Source: Alistipes timonensis | GTDB taxonomy: Bacteria; Bacteroidota; Bacteroidia; Bacteroidales; Muribaculaceae | NCBI GenBank assembly: GCA_023663385.1 | Contig: JAMPHO010000012.1 | Span: forward strand, 1-42,324 | Length of the DNA stretch: 42,324 nt | Reading direction: 5' to 3' | Part shown: positions 8,217-16,476 of the stretch, piece after piece | How the letters are laid out: the number at the start of each line of letters is the position of its first letter | Numbering within the stretch: the stretch's first letter is position 1 | Notes under the pieces: model-generated | Seen by the model: the letters and a program-made list of their open reading frames with translations, nothing else | Told to the model about the DNA's origin: nothing | The model's database searches: none | Made by a program: the position numbers and the translations under genes

Positions 8217-9641
8217 CTATCTCACAGCCACTTTACGGCATACGCCGTCGGCATTTACAATGTAGACTCCAAGCGGCATATCGACGGCAACCTCATTTGA
8301 CGCGTCGCCCGAAGCCACCAACCTTCCGTCAAGAGTCCATATGCCGTAGTTGAATTCGCCTCCTCTAATCACGACACATCCGGCACCACCATAGATGGCG
8401 ATTTCCCTTTCGGCTGCCACGTTATCCACTGATGCCTGGCTGAAATCATCAGTTTCGATGAAGTTGGAGAAATAGCTCCATCCCACGGCCGAGCGATAGG
8501 CCTGCGCGGTCCCTACTGGCACATAGACCGGGAGGTCGACAGGAGCTCCGTTGAAAACGGTCTCATCCTCGCAAACCGGGGGCACAACTGCCTCGCAAGA
8601 GAGTGTGGCCGGATCGCGCAACGAGGAGAAACAGCCGGAACCGAGATATTCAAGCGACGCGGGAAGCGAAACGTTTCTTACTTTGACATTCTTGAATGCG
8701 AACTTTTCAATTCTTTTCAACGCCGCCGGATAATTGATTTCCGTTAGCGACGTACATCCACTGAAAGCATATTCCCTAATCTCCTCAATTGTTTCAGGAA
8801 GACTGACCGATCGTAAATTCCAGCTATCATCCACGAAAAACGAGGGTATCGCGGTGGAATTACCCGTGATTGTCATTACCTCAAGTTCATAATTCGTAGT
8901 AAACACGCTTTCTCTCCAAGCGTCCATATGCGAGTTGTCAATATGAGCCTCAGTCATAGGGCAGTCCGCGAAAGCCATCTGTCCGACCTTCTCAACCGTT
9001 GGGGGAATCTTAATCGAGGTAAGCCCGGTCCCCATAAAAGCGCTGTTTCCTATCTCGACAACCGACTCCGGGATAATGACATTGGAAACCCCTCCGCAAT
9101 CGAAAAAGCAGAAGTTTGGAATCACTGTCAGCCCCGCCGGCACGCGTAAAGGCGACAGCTTCAGACTCCTGCAATAAGCGAACGCCGTGCTGCCCAGATA
9201 TTTCAGTTCTCTGGGAATGTTTATGTATTCAAGCTTCTCCGCATATGCAAAAGCGAGTTTGCCTATTCTCTGAATCGTCTCAGGCAGAATTACCGACCGC
9301 AATTTCATCGGAACACTCCCCGGAATCCACCATCCCTGCTCATCGCCGTTGAAAAAGGCGTTCGATGGAATAGAGTCACCATCAACCACCGCATTCATGA
9401 GGTCGATACTCTCGACATCCCCGTAGTATGAGGCTGACCACATCGCGTAGAAGTCCGACGCGTTAACCGGCCCGGTCAGCTCAAGGGATGTTATCCCCTC
9501 CAGCTTACCCTCCAGCTTCTCGGCAAGCGTCCCCGCCTCCGAGAGCCTTACTGTCAGCTTCCCGGCCGCGGTAGCGCCGAAAGCGTTGATTACCATAGCC
9601 ATCACTAAGACTGACCACGTTGTTATCTTGATATGTTTCAT
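8217..9641 (-). CDS. Secreted leucine-rich-repeat protein (BspA/LRR_5 type) with T9SS sorting domain
   Basis: The start at 9641 (MKHIKITTWSVLVMAM) gives a signal peptide; the longer frame from 9692 would put 17 unlikely residues before it. The 474-residue protein has LRR_5-type repeats from about residue 100 to 370 (for example SVILPETIQRIGKLAFAYAE, VIIPESVVEIGNSAF, SVSLPETIEEIREYAFSGC), about 23 residues each. These form a surface solenoid often linked to adhesion or host binding. The C-terminus (IWTLDGRLVAS...LGVYIVNADGVCRKVAVR) matches T9SS type A sorting domains, so export to the cell surface is likely. It follows the C13 protease gene by 60 bp, probably as one operon. Ligand unknown. GC is lower than in the flanking genes. 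Confidence 0.88.
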   Translation of the reverse strand: MKHIKITTWSVLVMAMVINAFGATAAGKLTVRLSEAGTLAEKLEGKLEGITSLELTGPVNASDFYAMWSASYYGDVESIDLMNAVVDGDSIPSNAFFNGDEQGWWIPGSVPMKLRSVILPETIQRIGKLAFAYAEKLEYINIPRELKYLGSTAFAYCRSLKLSPLRVPAGLTVIPNFCFFDCGGVSNVIIPESVVEIGNSAFMGTGLTSIKIPPTVEKVGQMAFADCPMTEAHIDNSHMDAWRESVFTTNYELEVMTITGNSTAIPSFFVDDSWNLRSVSLPETIEEIREYAFSGCTSLTEINYPAALKRIEKFAFKNVKVRNVSLPASLEYLGSGCFSSLRDPATLSCEAVVPPVCEDETVFNGAPVDLPVYVPVGTAQAYRSAVGWSYFSNFIETDDFSQASVDNVAAEREIAIYGGAGCVVIRGGEFNYGIWTLDGRLVASGDASNEVAVDMPLGVYIVNADGVCRKVAVR

Positions 9642-9701
9642 CGTTCTGTAATTTTGTAATAGAAGTATTATCAGCGTTGACTTGTTGGCCATAAATTATC
9701 T

Positions 9702-12365
9702 TTATTTCACGAATTTACGGGCATCCAACAATCGGTCGCCATACGAATATGACAGGGAGTATACTCCTCGCGGCAAAGATGACACATCGACCGAGACAAC
9801 GCTTGAGCGTGGTTCACACATCGCAGCAATTGGAGTCTGACCACTTGACGCTGATGCTATTGAGACGGATTCGCCCTCAGCCGCCGGACTCGCAAGCTCA
9901 ACTATGACCTCATCACTGCCTGGAACATAGGAAATAGCTTTAATGCCACAGACTTCCACTAAGGGCACTTCTGAAATCGACATCTCGCCATCCCCGTTTA
10001 TCGCCGAAAGAGAATATGCGTGATTGTTGATGTCAGGTGCGACATTAATCTTTGCATCCACACTCAACTTCGACCCAGCAGCGTCTCTCCAAACAAGACT
10101 TTCATAATCTTCGTTTTCTACCGCAAGCTCATATATTCCAGAACCTAAGGGAGAAGTCCTGACAGTAGCAGTCTTGTTCGAACTGGTCGGAGGAATAATC
10201 AGAAATGATTCGCCACCAATCACAACGCCGTTCTCATCCCGCTGTATTAAATCATATTTGTAATGGTCGAGGGTCGAGCTGGGGCGCAAAAAGTCAAACT
10301 TTAACGTAGCAGTATCAAACTCTTTGCCTCTCAGATTGATACCCTGAATTACATTGTCGACATCCAATAACTTTACAACTACGTTATCGGGATTCGAAAC
10401 GCTATGAGCGCCAACAATAGCGCTTTTTAATCTTGACCCACCGCGTTTCCAGGCATTATATACCAAGGGGCTGAGTTCAATCTCAACATTCGCCTCATCA
10501 AACATAGCATCGTATGCCTCCATTTGCGGTCTCAATTCAAGAGTATACACCGAGGAGCCATCCTTAGGATTACCGACATACACACGCGTACCGCGAGATG
10601 TCATATGAGCCGGAACAATTGAAACGTTCTTTTGAGCGATTCTACTGCTCTCTAGGACTGCATAGTAGGTACCAGAATCTATTTCAATGTCTTTAATCGG
10701 CGTATCTACTATTCTAGCCAAAAGACAGATATGCTGTTCCGAGCCATCTTGCCCTAACAGAATCTCTTCAAGATCATCAGGAAAAGCCCAATTTATACGA
10801 ACATTCATAGTCTCTCCGGGATTAAGCACTCCACCCGGCAAATCCTTGGGGTCGATGTGCACAGCTCTAATCCGATCTCCCGAAAGCTTGTTGTCAAACA
10901 CTTCCAAACCATTCCATGCTCTCGCTGAGATGGCCGTGGAACTCATGCTGTAGTGAGCCGAAACCCATAAGCCCTCCTTATATGGTTTCTTGCCACGATT
11001 CTGAACCTTTACATAGATTACTGCGCTATAGTGCTCCGGCGAATAATATATCGATTCATGTTCCTCAATACCATCGCCATTATTTCTCAGCCAAATGCAA
11101 GGGCTATCCCAAAAGCACTCTGTACTTCGATTTGGTTCAAGGCCAAAGTCGTTCCAATTGTCTTTTATGATCAAGTCAACTGTTGGAATCAACTGGTCAA
11201 ATGCGAGCATTCCCACTGTCTCGGGATTGGCCCAAAACTGAGGAGTCTCTTTAGTTATCCTGTCGTTAGTCTGAGCATAGTAAAATGCTTCGTGCATACT
11301 GCTAAAATCATTGGCATCCAAATCAGCTTTAACGATATTCCCATATGCATCCTTCTTGTTTACCGCGCTCGTCCAATGATACACGAACTCGTCATATGGC
11401 TTATCAGGGCATGCCCATGACGGCTCAGCACTCGCACTTGCGGCGGTAACCACACACCCATCCTGAGCCATATCATCCAAAAAGCCACCGGAATAGCACT
11501 GACCAAAGACTGAATTAACCGTAACTGATTTATTTACAAACGGCTTAATCCATTCTCCAAGTTCATAGTCTTCAAGCGTTTCCATATTCCAAAGCCATAT
11601 GTATGACTTACCGGCATAATCGTGCGTACCACCATGATCTATGACATAGATGAACAGCTGGTCATCGGCGTTGAGTTTGTTAGAGAGAGAAGTCAGAACC
11701 TGTTTTACGTTGTCTTTGGTAGCGGCATATTCAGTGTCAGCAACTCCGTCTCCATCCAAATCGAGAGGGGACGATTTATAGGTGCCCGAAACTGTGAGCA
11801 TATCCGCTGATGGATCAGTTCCATCAGAAATCAGTACTGAGATATTTTCTTTTGGAACGCCATATGTCTTTACAAGCATTTGATACACAAATGAACAATC
11901 GTTCCAATACCTCTCGTAATTTGAGTTTTTATTCGCACCCCCACTGATAATCATAGCGTATGTGCGGCGCGCCACTTCGCGTACTTCGTTTGATAGTTCG
12001 CTACTCGCCAGATTGGGTTTGTCGTTAGCGGAAGCCCCATATCTGTTTGATACCAACACTGGTGTCATATCTACATTGGGAGGCATTCTAAGCGCCGCCA
12101 AAGCAGGCGGATCGGTTAGATTATACACCGACACAAGGTAACATTCATGTTCCCAACCCTTGGTAGGCTCGGCATCTACAAAGAACTGCCAAGAGGCTTG
12201 CTCAACGCTAGAAGTCACTCTGTAATAATCGACATCGCGCCCTTCGAAAAGCCGCTTTACCTTTGATAGGGCAGCTTGGTCCTCTATACGCCCTGCCATT
12301 GCGGCTGTCGCACTTGCGCATAAGAACGAGAGGATAATGAGAAGTTTGATTTTGACTGTATTCAT
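9702..12365 (-). CDS. Secreted C13 (legumain-like) cysteine peptidase with T9SS sorting domain
   Basis: This 887-residue protein has a signal peptide (about 1-24). The clan CD core lies at about 130-350: a hydrophobic strand RRTYAMIISGG, the catalytic histidine at about 244 in YVIDHGG, and the catalytic cysteine at about 290 in VFGQCYSGG. An aspartate-rich calcium-like loop, DLDGDGVAD, is at about 202-210. The long remainder consists of beta-rich Ig-like segments, ending in a T9SS-like tail (SSLPRGVYSLSYSYGDRLLDARKFVK region). C13 enzymes usually cleave after Asn or Asp; the substrate here is unknown. The gene is clearly more AT-rich than the roughly 60% GC neighbours, which suggests acquisition from elsewhere. 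It leads an operon with the LRR gene. Confidence 0.88.
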   Translation of the reverse strand: MNTVKIKLLIILSFLCASATAAMAGRIEDQAALSKVKRLFEGRDVDYYRVTSSVEQASWQFFVDAEPTKGWEHECYLVSVYNLTDPPALAALRMPPNVDMTPVLVSNRYGASANDKPNLASSELSNEVREVARRTYAMIISGGANKNSNYERYWNDCSFVYQMLVKTYGVPKENISVLISDGTDPSADMLTVSGTYKSSPLDLDGDGVADTEYAATKDNVKQVLTSLSNKLNADDQLFIYVIDHGGTHDYAGKSYIWLWNMETLEDYELGEWIKPFVNKSVTVNSVFGQCYSGGFLDDMAQDGCVVTAASASAEPSWACPDKPYDEFVYHWTSAVNKKDAYGNIVKADLDANDFSSMHEAFYYAQTNDRITKETPQFWANPETVGMLAFDQLIPTVDLIIKDNWNDFGLEPNRSTECFWDSPCIWLRNNGDGIEEHESIYYSPEHYSAVIYVKVQNRGKKPYKEGLWVSAHYSMSSTAISARAWNGLEVFDNKLSGDRIRAVHIDPKDLPGGVLNPGETMNVRINWAFPDDLEEILLGQDGSEQHICLLARIVDTPIKDIEIDSGTYYAVLESSRIAQKNVSIVPAHMTSRGTRVYVGNPKDGSSVYTLELRPQMEAYDAMFDEANVEIELSPLVYNAWKRGGSRLKSAIVGAHSVSNPDNVVVKLLDVDNVIQGINLRGKEFDTATLKFDFLRPSSTLDHYKYDLIQRDENGVVIGGESFLIIPPTSSNKTATVRTSPLGSGIYELAVENEDYESLVWRDAAGSKLSVDAKINVAPDINNHAYSLSAINGDGEMSISEVPLVEVCGIKAISYVPGSDEVIVELASPAAEGESVSIASASSGQTPIAAMCEPRSSVVSVDVSSLPRGVYSLSYSYGDRLLDARKFVK

Positions 12366-12450
12366 TTGATGAGAGAGATATAGTTAGTACTGAGTATTCG
12401 CTCGCTTTGAGCCGTGGTATTCGGAATAATTGGCACTAAGGAAGGTGGTA

Positions 12451-12487
12451 TGTCGCAAATATAGCGACATTATTTTACAAAAGCAAA
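12451..12487 (-). promoter_or_regulatory. Consensus promoter of the C13/LRR operon with a dyad around the -7 box
   Basis: On the minus strand TTTG (12487-12484) lies exactly 20 bp upstream of TATATTTG (12463-12456), a perfect Bacteroidetes promoter; the leader would be about 85 nt. A perfect dyad, TGTCGC (12451-12456) and GCGACA (12464-12469), brackets the -7 box with a 7-bp centre. That is a natural place for a repressor operator. Confidence 0.75.
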
Positions 12488-12569
12488 TATTTAATCACAT
12501 TATTTTAACTTTCGAAATATGCTTTGAGCAATTCATGACGCGTTTATCGTCAGTTTGCCAACAAGACAT

Positions 12570-12601
12570 AAAAAGGGCCGCGGCGGAGTGCGTCGCGGCC
12601 C
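12570..12601 (-). terminator. Intrinsic terminator of the small-ORF transcript
   Basis: GGGCCGCG (12575-12582) and CGCGGCCC (12594-12601) form a perfect 8-bp GC stem. On the minus strand TTTTT follows immediately (12574-12570). Only the 12654-12737 small ORF and its leader lie between this and the previous terminator at 12867-12893, so it ends a short independent transcript. Confidence 0.8.
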
Positions 12602-12653
12602 GTAGGGGGTTAGTTACTTAAGTTGTAAGTTCTCGTTGGGTCCCGGAGGCGCG

Positions 12654-12737
12654 TCAGTCGCACCAGGGGGCTGAGTTGTAGGTTTCAGCGGCGTGGTCGA
12701 AATACCAGTGAGCCAGCTTGGAAAACAGATGTTTCAT
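12654..12737 (-). CDS. Possible 27-residue small protein
   Basis: ATG at 12737 opens a 27-codon frame ending TGA at 12656-12654, beginning MKHLFSKLAHWYFD and ending SAPWCD. It is rich in aromatic and histidine residues and could form a short amphipathic helix. Support is positional: it is bracketed by an upstream terminator of the endonuclease gene and by its own terminator 53 bp downstream, so something short is transcribed here. A competing 46-codon frame (12685-12825, minus) overlaps in another phase and looks less protein-like. The transcript could also be a noncoding RNA. I do not recognise the family. Confidence 0.35.
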   Translation of the reverse strand: MKHLFSKLAHWYFDHAAETYNSAPWCD

Positions 12738-12769
12738 AGTCTTTAGTTTTATTGATGAAACGATTCTTG

Positions 12770-12815
12770 GAAACTGAAAACAGTTTCTCTGTGGCGGCAT
12801 GTGCCTTTGCCACAT
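12770..12815. repeat. Two hairpin-forming dyads upstream of the small ORF
   Basis: GAAACTG (12770-12776) and CAGTTTC (12781-12787) form a perfect dyad with an AAAA centre; it belongs to the AAACTGTTT palindrome family seen elsewhere in the window. ATGTG (12799-12803) and CACAT (12811-12815) form a second one. Both would lie in the leader of the small-ORF transcript. Confidence 0.5.
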
Positions 12816-12866
12816 CCTTCATCATTAAAACGACCCGGCCAGCCGAAAGGTTCACAAAATATGCTG

Positions 12867-12893
12867 AAAAACTATGTTGCAGAACATATTTTT
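12867..12893 (-). terminator. Intrinsic terminator of the endonuclease I gene
   Basis: On the minus strand AAAAATATGTT, loop CTGC, AACATAGTTTTT forms an 11-bp stem with one bulged G and ends in a U-run, starting 5 bp after the endonuclease stop codon. Confidence 0.7.
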
Positions 12894-12898
12894 CCGCG

Positions 12899-14578
12899 TC
12901 AGTCGGCCACGAGCACGCGCAGGGGAACGCGCTGTGTCGGGGAACTGATGACGTAGGCGCCGTAGGGGAGCGCGACGGTCATATTGTTCTCAACCACGGG
13001 GAGGAAGCGCACCAGTCGGCCCGAGAGGTCGTAGATGCTGACATCCTTATGAGGCGCGCCGCACACGAAGCGCACGCCGCCCGGCTCGAAGGCGGTGCCG
13101 AGGGGATTGTCGGCAGCAACGTCGGAGAGGCCCGTCGTGAGGTTCACGGTAATCCAGTCGGTAGGCTCGGAATAGTAGCCCAGGCGGCAGGAGCGCACGC
13201 GGTAGCTCTCGATCGTACCCGGTTCGCAGTCAGTGATTTCAAGATAGTCGTTCTCGGCCACATGGTCCTCCTCCGACGACTGCCCGTTGTTCGTATGGCT
13301 GCGGGTAACAACGTAGTAGTCAACCACATCCTCGACACCATTGTAGGTCGGCACCTCCCAGCGGGCTATGTACGAGGTAGCCGTAACGTCGGTCGCGGGC
13401 AACGCCTTGAACGAGTGGAGCTCGGGCACCGGGAGGCAGCTTCCGTGAAGCGTCACGCCGCGCGAGCCGCCGTCGGCGTAGTCGTACACCAAGAGCGTTG
13501 CCGAGTGCTCGCCCAAGGAGGTCGGGCGGTAGCTGATTTTGAGCCAGGTACCATTGTCGGTGTTCACGCGGTTGTAGGGAATGGAGGTGACCTCGGGCAC
13601 GAACATCCCGGGGTTGTCGCCTATCACGCGTATGCTGAGGTTCTGCTTTATATCCTGGCCGCGGAACTGCAGCGACGCCTCGCCGCTCCCCCCGGTGGCC
13701 ACCTCGCCGAAGTCGAGAGCCATACCCTGCACGGGGGTTATGAGCACGGGGTCGGATTCCGGCTCCTGCGAGGCGTAAGGGTCAAACGGGAGCCCCTTGC
13801 GGTTGCCCCACAGATATTCGGCCAGCTCGGGATAGTCGATAAACGGGTTGCGGTTGGCCTGAAAGCGGTAAACCTGCTCGTTGCGGTCCAGCTCCTTTTG
13901 GCTCACGGGGTCCTCGCGGCTCCACTTCAGCAGCATCTCCTGCGCGCGGGAGTTGAGCGTCGGATAGTCGTTGTTGTTCACCATATAGGTGTACCGCCAG
14001 GTGAGGTTCTGGTAGCAGCACACCATATAGAAGTAAGTGCGGGCGAAGTCACCCTTGTACTCATCGGCGGGCTCGAACACCTGCGGAGCGCCGAAGCCGA
14101 AACCCGTCTGCGCGTAGCCCACCTTTGTCACCCCGTTGTCGAAAGTCGGGGTCTGCACCAGCCCTAACGGATAGTTGGACTTCGCCATATTGGCGTTCTT
14201 CTCCGAGGGATAGAGGTGGTTCAGGTCGGTATAGGCCGGGGTTGCCGTGCCCCCGCCCCACCAGCTCTTGGGGAATGAGTGCTCGCGGTTGAGCCCCCAG
14301 AACGAATTGGTATACAGGGGAATATTGCCGTACATATCCCACCATTCGCCGTAGCGGTCGTTGCCGCGGGGATAAACGTCGGTCGAGCGGAAATACTGGG
14401 GCAGGTCGCTGTACGACGACACCAGCGTATGGTTGTAGGTAAGCGTGTGTATAGCGTCCTTCAACGCCGCTTCCTTCTTGCCGGTCAGCGAATTGTAGTA
14501 GCCTCTTGGCACCTCGGCCAAGGCCGCGGACGACACTGTGAGAGCGGCCGCGGCGAGCATGAATGTTGAAAATCTCAT
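12899..14578 (-). CDS. Secreted endonuclease I with FN3-like and T9SS sorting domains
   Basis: The start at 14578 opens directly on a signal peptide (MRFSTFMLAAAALTVSSAALA); a frame from 14608 adds ten residues before it. The 559-residue protein has an endonuclease I (EndA/NucM, beta-beta-alpha metal) domain at about 22-270, with the signature NREHSFPKSWW around His100 and DLNHLYPSEKNANMAKSNYP from about 118. The family cleaves DNA, and often RNA, without sequence preference. A choice-of-anchor-D-like segment (about 285-385) and an FN3-like segment (about 390-480) follow, then a T9SS-type tail (SIYDLSGRLVRF...YGAYVISSPT). It is therefore probably an extracellular or surface nuclease, perhaps for feeding on or clearing extracellular DNA. 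It has a candidate -7 box and its own terminator. Confidence 0.93.
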   Translation of the reverse strand: MRFSTFMLAAAALTVSSAALAEVPRGYYNSLTGKKEAALKDAIHTLTYNHTLVSSYSDLPQYFRSTDVYPRGNDRYGEWWDMYGNIPLYTNSFWGLNREHSFPKSWWGGGTATPAYTDLNHLYPSEKNANMAKSNYPLGLVQTPTFDNGVTKVGYAQTGFGFGAPQVFEPADEYKGDFARTYFYMVCCYQNLTWRYTYMVNNNDYPTLNSRAQEMLLKWSREDPVSQKELDRNEQVYRFQANRNPFIDYPELAEYLWGNRKGLPFDPYASQEPESDPVLITPVQGMALDFGEVATGGSGEASLQFRGQDIKQNLSIRVIGDNPGMFVPEVTSIPYNRVNTDNGTWLKISYRPTSLGEHSATLLVYDYADGGSRGVTLHGSCLPVPELHSFKALPATDVTATSYIARWEVPTYNGVEDVVDYYVVTRSHTNNGQSSEEDHVAENDYLEITDCEPGTIESYRVRSCRLGYYSEPTDWITVNLTTGLSDVAADNPLGTAFEPGGVRFVCGAPHKDVSIYDLSGRLVRFLPVVENNMTVALPYGAYVISSPTQRVPLRVLVAD

Positions 14579-14612
14579 AAATAAAGAGTTAACCTGTTTT
14601 CTAAACAAGTAA

Positions 14613-14620
14613 CAAAACTA
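14613..14620 (-). promoter_or_regulatory. Candidate -7 box of the endonuclease I promoter
   Basis: TAGTTTTG on the minus strand matches TAnnTTTG, 34 bp upstream of the start codon. No TTTG is found 19-21 bp further upstream, so the call rests on the -7 box alone. Confidence 0.35.
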
Positions 14621-14676
14621 CGGGTCCGAAAGTCGGCCCCGGCGCCGAAAAATTTACGGAAACCCGCCTGGCGCGA

Positions 14677-15750
14677 TTACTTCCGCGGCAGATGGTGCTC
14701 CACACGCTCCACTATCACCGCCGGGGCTATCGCCCTGAGGCAGTGGTAGTCGCCCCGGAAGCAGGGCTTGTTGCCGAACACCGAGCAGGGGCGGCAGGTC
14801 ATAGGCAGCTGCACTATGTCGGCCTCCTGCTGCCGCCAACCCTTGAAGCCGCAGTAGGGGTGCGTGGCGCCCCAGACGCTCACCACGGGGGTGGCAACGA
14901 GCGACGCCAGGTGCATATTGGCCGAGTCCATCGAAACCATCACGTCAAGGTGGCTCACCAGCGACAGCTCCACCTTGAAGCCCAGCCGCTTACCCGCGAG
15001 CGATACCGCGGCGGGGTATTTCGAGGCCCACGCCGATAGCACGGCTTCCTCCTTCGCCCCGCCCCCGAAGAGGAAGAGCTTCACCCCGGGGCGCCCGGCC
15101 AGCTCGGCAACCACCTGCTCCATAAGCTCCGGGGGGTAGATTTTACCCTCGTGCTTGGCGAATGGGGCGATACCTATCCAGGCCTCCCCCGCGCCCTTCG
15201 GAGCGCTAACGGCGGCGAAATCCGACGGGTCACCCTTACCGCGCCCGAAAAGGCCGTCGAAACAGCTCTCGACAGGGAGCCCGACGCGGTGGAACGCCTG
15301 GCGGTAGCGGGCCCGCGACGAAATAAGCGGGAGGAGCACCTTGTCGCGGCGCCGCGTCAGGGCACGCTTACCCTTCCGCCCCTTGTTGATTACCGCCACG
15401 GGGATACCCTTCAGGCGGCAGAAGAGGCTCAGCACCTTCGTGCGGAGCACGTCGTGAAGGTCGATGAACGCGTCGAAGCCATGCTCGCGCCGCAGCTCGC
15501 CGAAGAGGCGCCGCAGCCCGGCCAGCCCCCCGTAGTCCTCAAGGTTTACCCCCACCACGGCCAGATTGGCCGGTGGGTTCACGAAAATCGAGGTCATCGA
15601 CTTGCGGGTCACGAAGGTAAAGCGCACGTCGGGGTAGCAGCGGCAGGCGCTGTAGAGCACGGGCACCGTCATGGCGACGTCGCCAAGGGCCGAAAAGCGC
15701 GCCACAAGCACGCTTTTGAGCCCGCGGGGGTTGTTGGCTTCTTTATTCAT
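14677..15750 (-). CDS. Glycosyltransferase family 9 (heptosyltransferase-like)
   Basis: ATG at 15750 (MNKEANNPRGLKSVLVARFS) is preferred over an in-frame TTG three codons upstream. The 357-residue protein has the GT9 GT-B fold: RFSALGDVAMTVPVL near the N-terminus, a basic linker (KGRKGKRALTRRRDK) and the C-terminal nucleotide-sugar site with SMDSANMHLASLV and VWGATHP. Cysteines cluster near the C-terminus (CRPCSVFGNKPCFRGDYHC), as in many Bacteroidales members. GT9 enzymes add heptose or related sugars to the lipopolysaccharide core at the cytoplasmic face of the inner membrane. It follows a DUF4254 gene by about 64 bp, a pairing common in Bacteroidetes. Exact donor sugar is not known. Confidence 0.92.
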   Translation of the reverse strand: MNKEANNPRGLKSVLVARFSALGDVAMTVPVLYSACRCYPDVRFTFVTRKSMTSIFVNPPANLAVVGVNLEDYGGLAGLRRLFGELRREHGFDAFIDLHDVLRTKVLSLFCRLKGIPVAVINKGRKGKRALTRRRDKVLLPLISSRARYRQAFHRVGLPVESCFDGLFGRGKGDPSDFAAVSAPKGAGEAWIGIAPFAKHEGKIYPPELMEQVVAELAGRPGVKLFLFGGGAKEEAVLSAWASKYPAAVSLAGKRLGFKVELSLVSHLDVMVSMDSANMHLASLVATPVVSVWGATHPYCGFKGWRQQEADIVQLPMTCRPCSVFGNKPCFRGDYHCLRAIAPAVIVERVEHHLPRK

Positions 15751-15793
15751 CTGATTCAATGCGGTTTCAGCCGCCCGGAAGCGCCTGGAGGTC

Positions 15794-15815
15794 AGAAACT
15801 ATTTAAACAGTTTCT
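15794..15815. repeat. AAACTGTTT-family palindrome between DUF4254 and GT9 genes
   Basis: AGAAACT (15794-15800) and AGTTTCT (15809-15815) are perfect 7-bp arms around ATTTAAAC. The right arm touches the stop codon of the DUF4254 gene. See the other copies at 12770, 18626, 23572 and 23676. Confidence 0.6.
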
Positions 15816-16423
15816 CAGGCTTTCTTGGCGTAGAGCACGGGGTTGGTGTCGGCGTCGTTGTACATCTTCATCTGGCGGTACACCTTCATGTACTTACGTC
15901 CGGCGGCTATGTCGTCGAGCAGCGTGTCGATGGCCTGGGTCAGGTCGCGGCGCTGTTCGAGCAACACGTCGAGCTTGGCGGCGCAGCGGGCGCGGTGTTC
16001 GGCCGAGGCGTCGGCGCGCTCGGCTTCCTGGCGCATATGGTAGATTTTCACGGCGAGAATCGACAGGCGGTCGATGGCCCAGGCGGGGCTCTCGGTGTTG
16101 ATTGTCGCGTCGGCGGCAGGGGTCACACCCTTGTACTTCTCGCGGAAGTAGGTGTCGATTTCCTCAACGAGGTCGGTGCGGTCCTGGTTCGACTTGTCGA
16201 TTATCCGTTTGAGTTTCACTGCCTCAACCGGCTCGATCTGCGGGTCGCGGATAAGGTCCTCCATATGCCACTGGCACACGTCGATCCAGTTCTTGCCGTA
16301 GAGCGTGGCCTCGATACCCTCGGAGCCGTAGGGGGCGGGGGCGGGAGCGTCGATTGAGTCGGTCAGATGATAGTCGGCCGTGGCGCGGTCGAAAATCTCG
16401 TTGCAGTTCTGTGAAAATGTCAT
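15815..16423 (-). CDS. DUF4254 domain protein
   Basis: The 202-residue protein is mostly helical and charged, without signal peptide or membrane segment, so cytoplasmic. It matches DUF4254 by overall pattern: N-terminal FDRATADYHLTD, NWIDVCQWHMEDLIRDP, an ID(K/R)xNQxRxDLVE segment (IIDKSNQDRTDLVEEID), and SPAWAIDRLSILAVKIYHM. The function of the family is unknown; genomic neighbourhoods place it next to GT9 glycosyltransferases, as here, so a part in LPS or glycolipid synthesis is plausible. It lies 53 bp after the M16 peptidase gene and is probably co-transcribed with both neighbours. Confidence 0.88.
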   Translation of the reverse strand: MTFSQNCNEIFDRATADYHLTDSIDAPAPAPYGSEGIEATLYGKNWIDVCQWHMEDLIRDPQIEPVEAVKLKRIIDKSNQDRTDLVEEIDTYFREKYKGVTPAADATINTESPAWAIDRLSILAVKIYHMRQEAERADASAEHRARCAAKLDVLLEQRRDLTQAIDTLLDDIAAGRKYMKVYRQMKMYNDADTNPVLYAKKA

Positions 16424-16476
16424 TGCGGTATGGTTTTGAAGCTGTTAATCATATGGTTGGATGAAGCCCGCGCGGT

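Noticed and set aside
12685..12825. 46-codon minus-strand ORF (MMKDVAKAHAATEKLF...)
   Set aside because: Overlaps the 27-codon frame in another phase and runs through two hairpins; could be real, but its C-terminus (SLVFRPRR) and composition look less protein-like. Left as an alternative.
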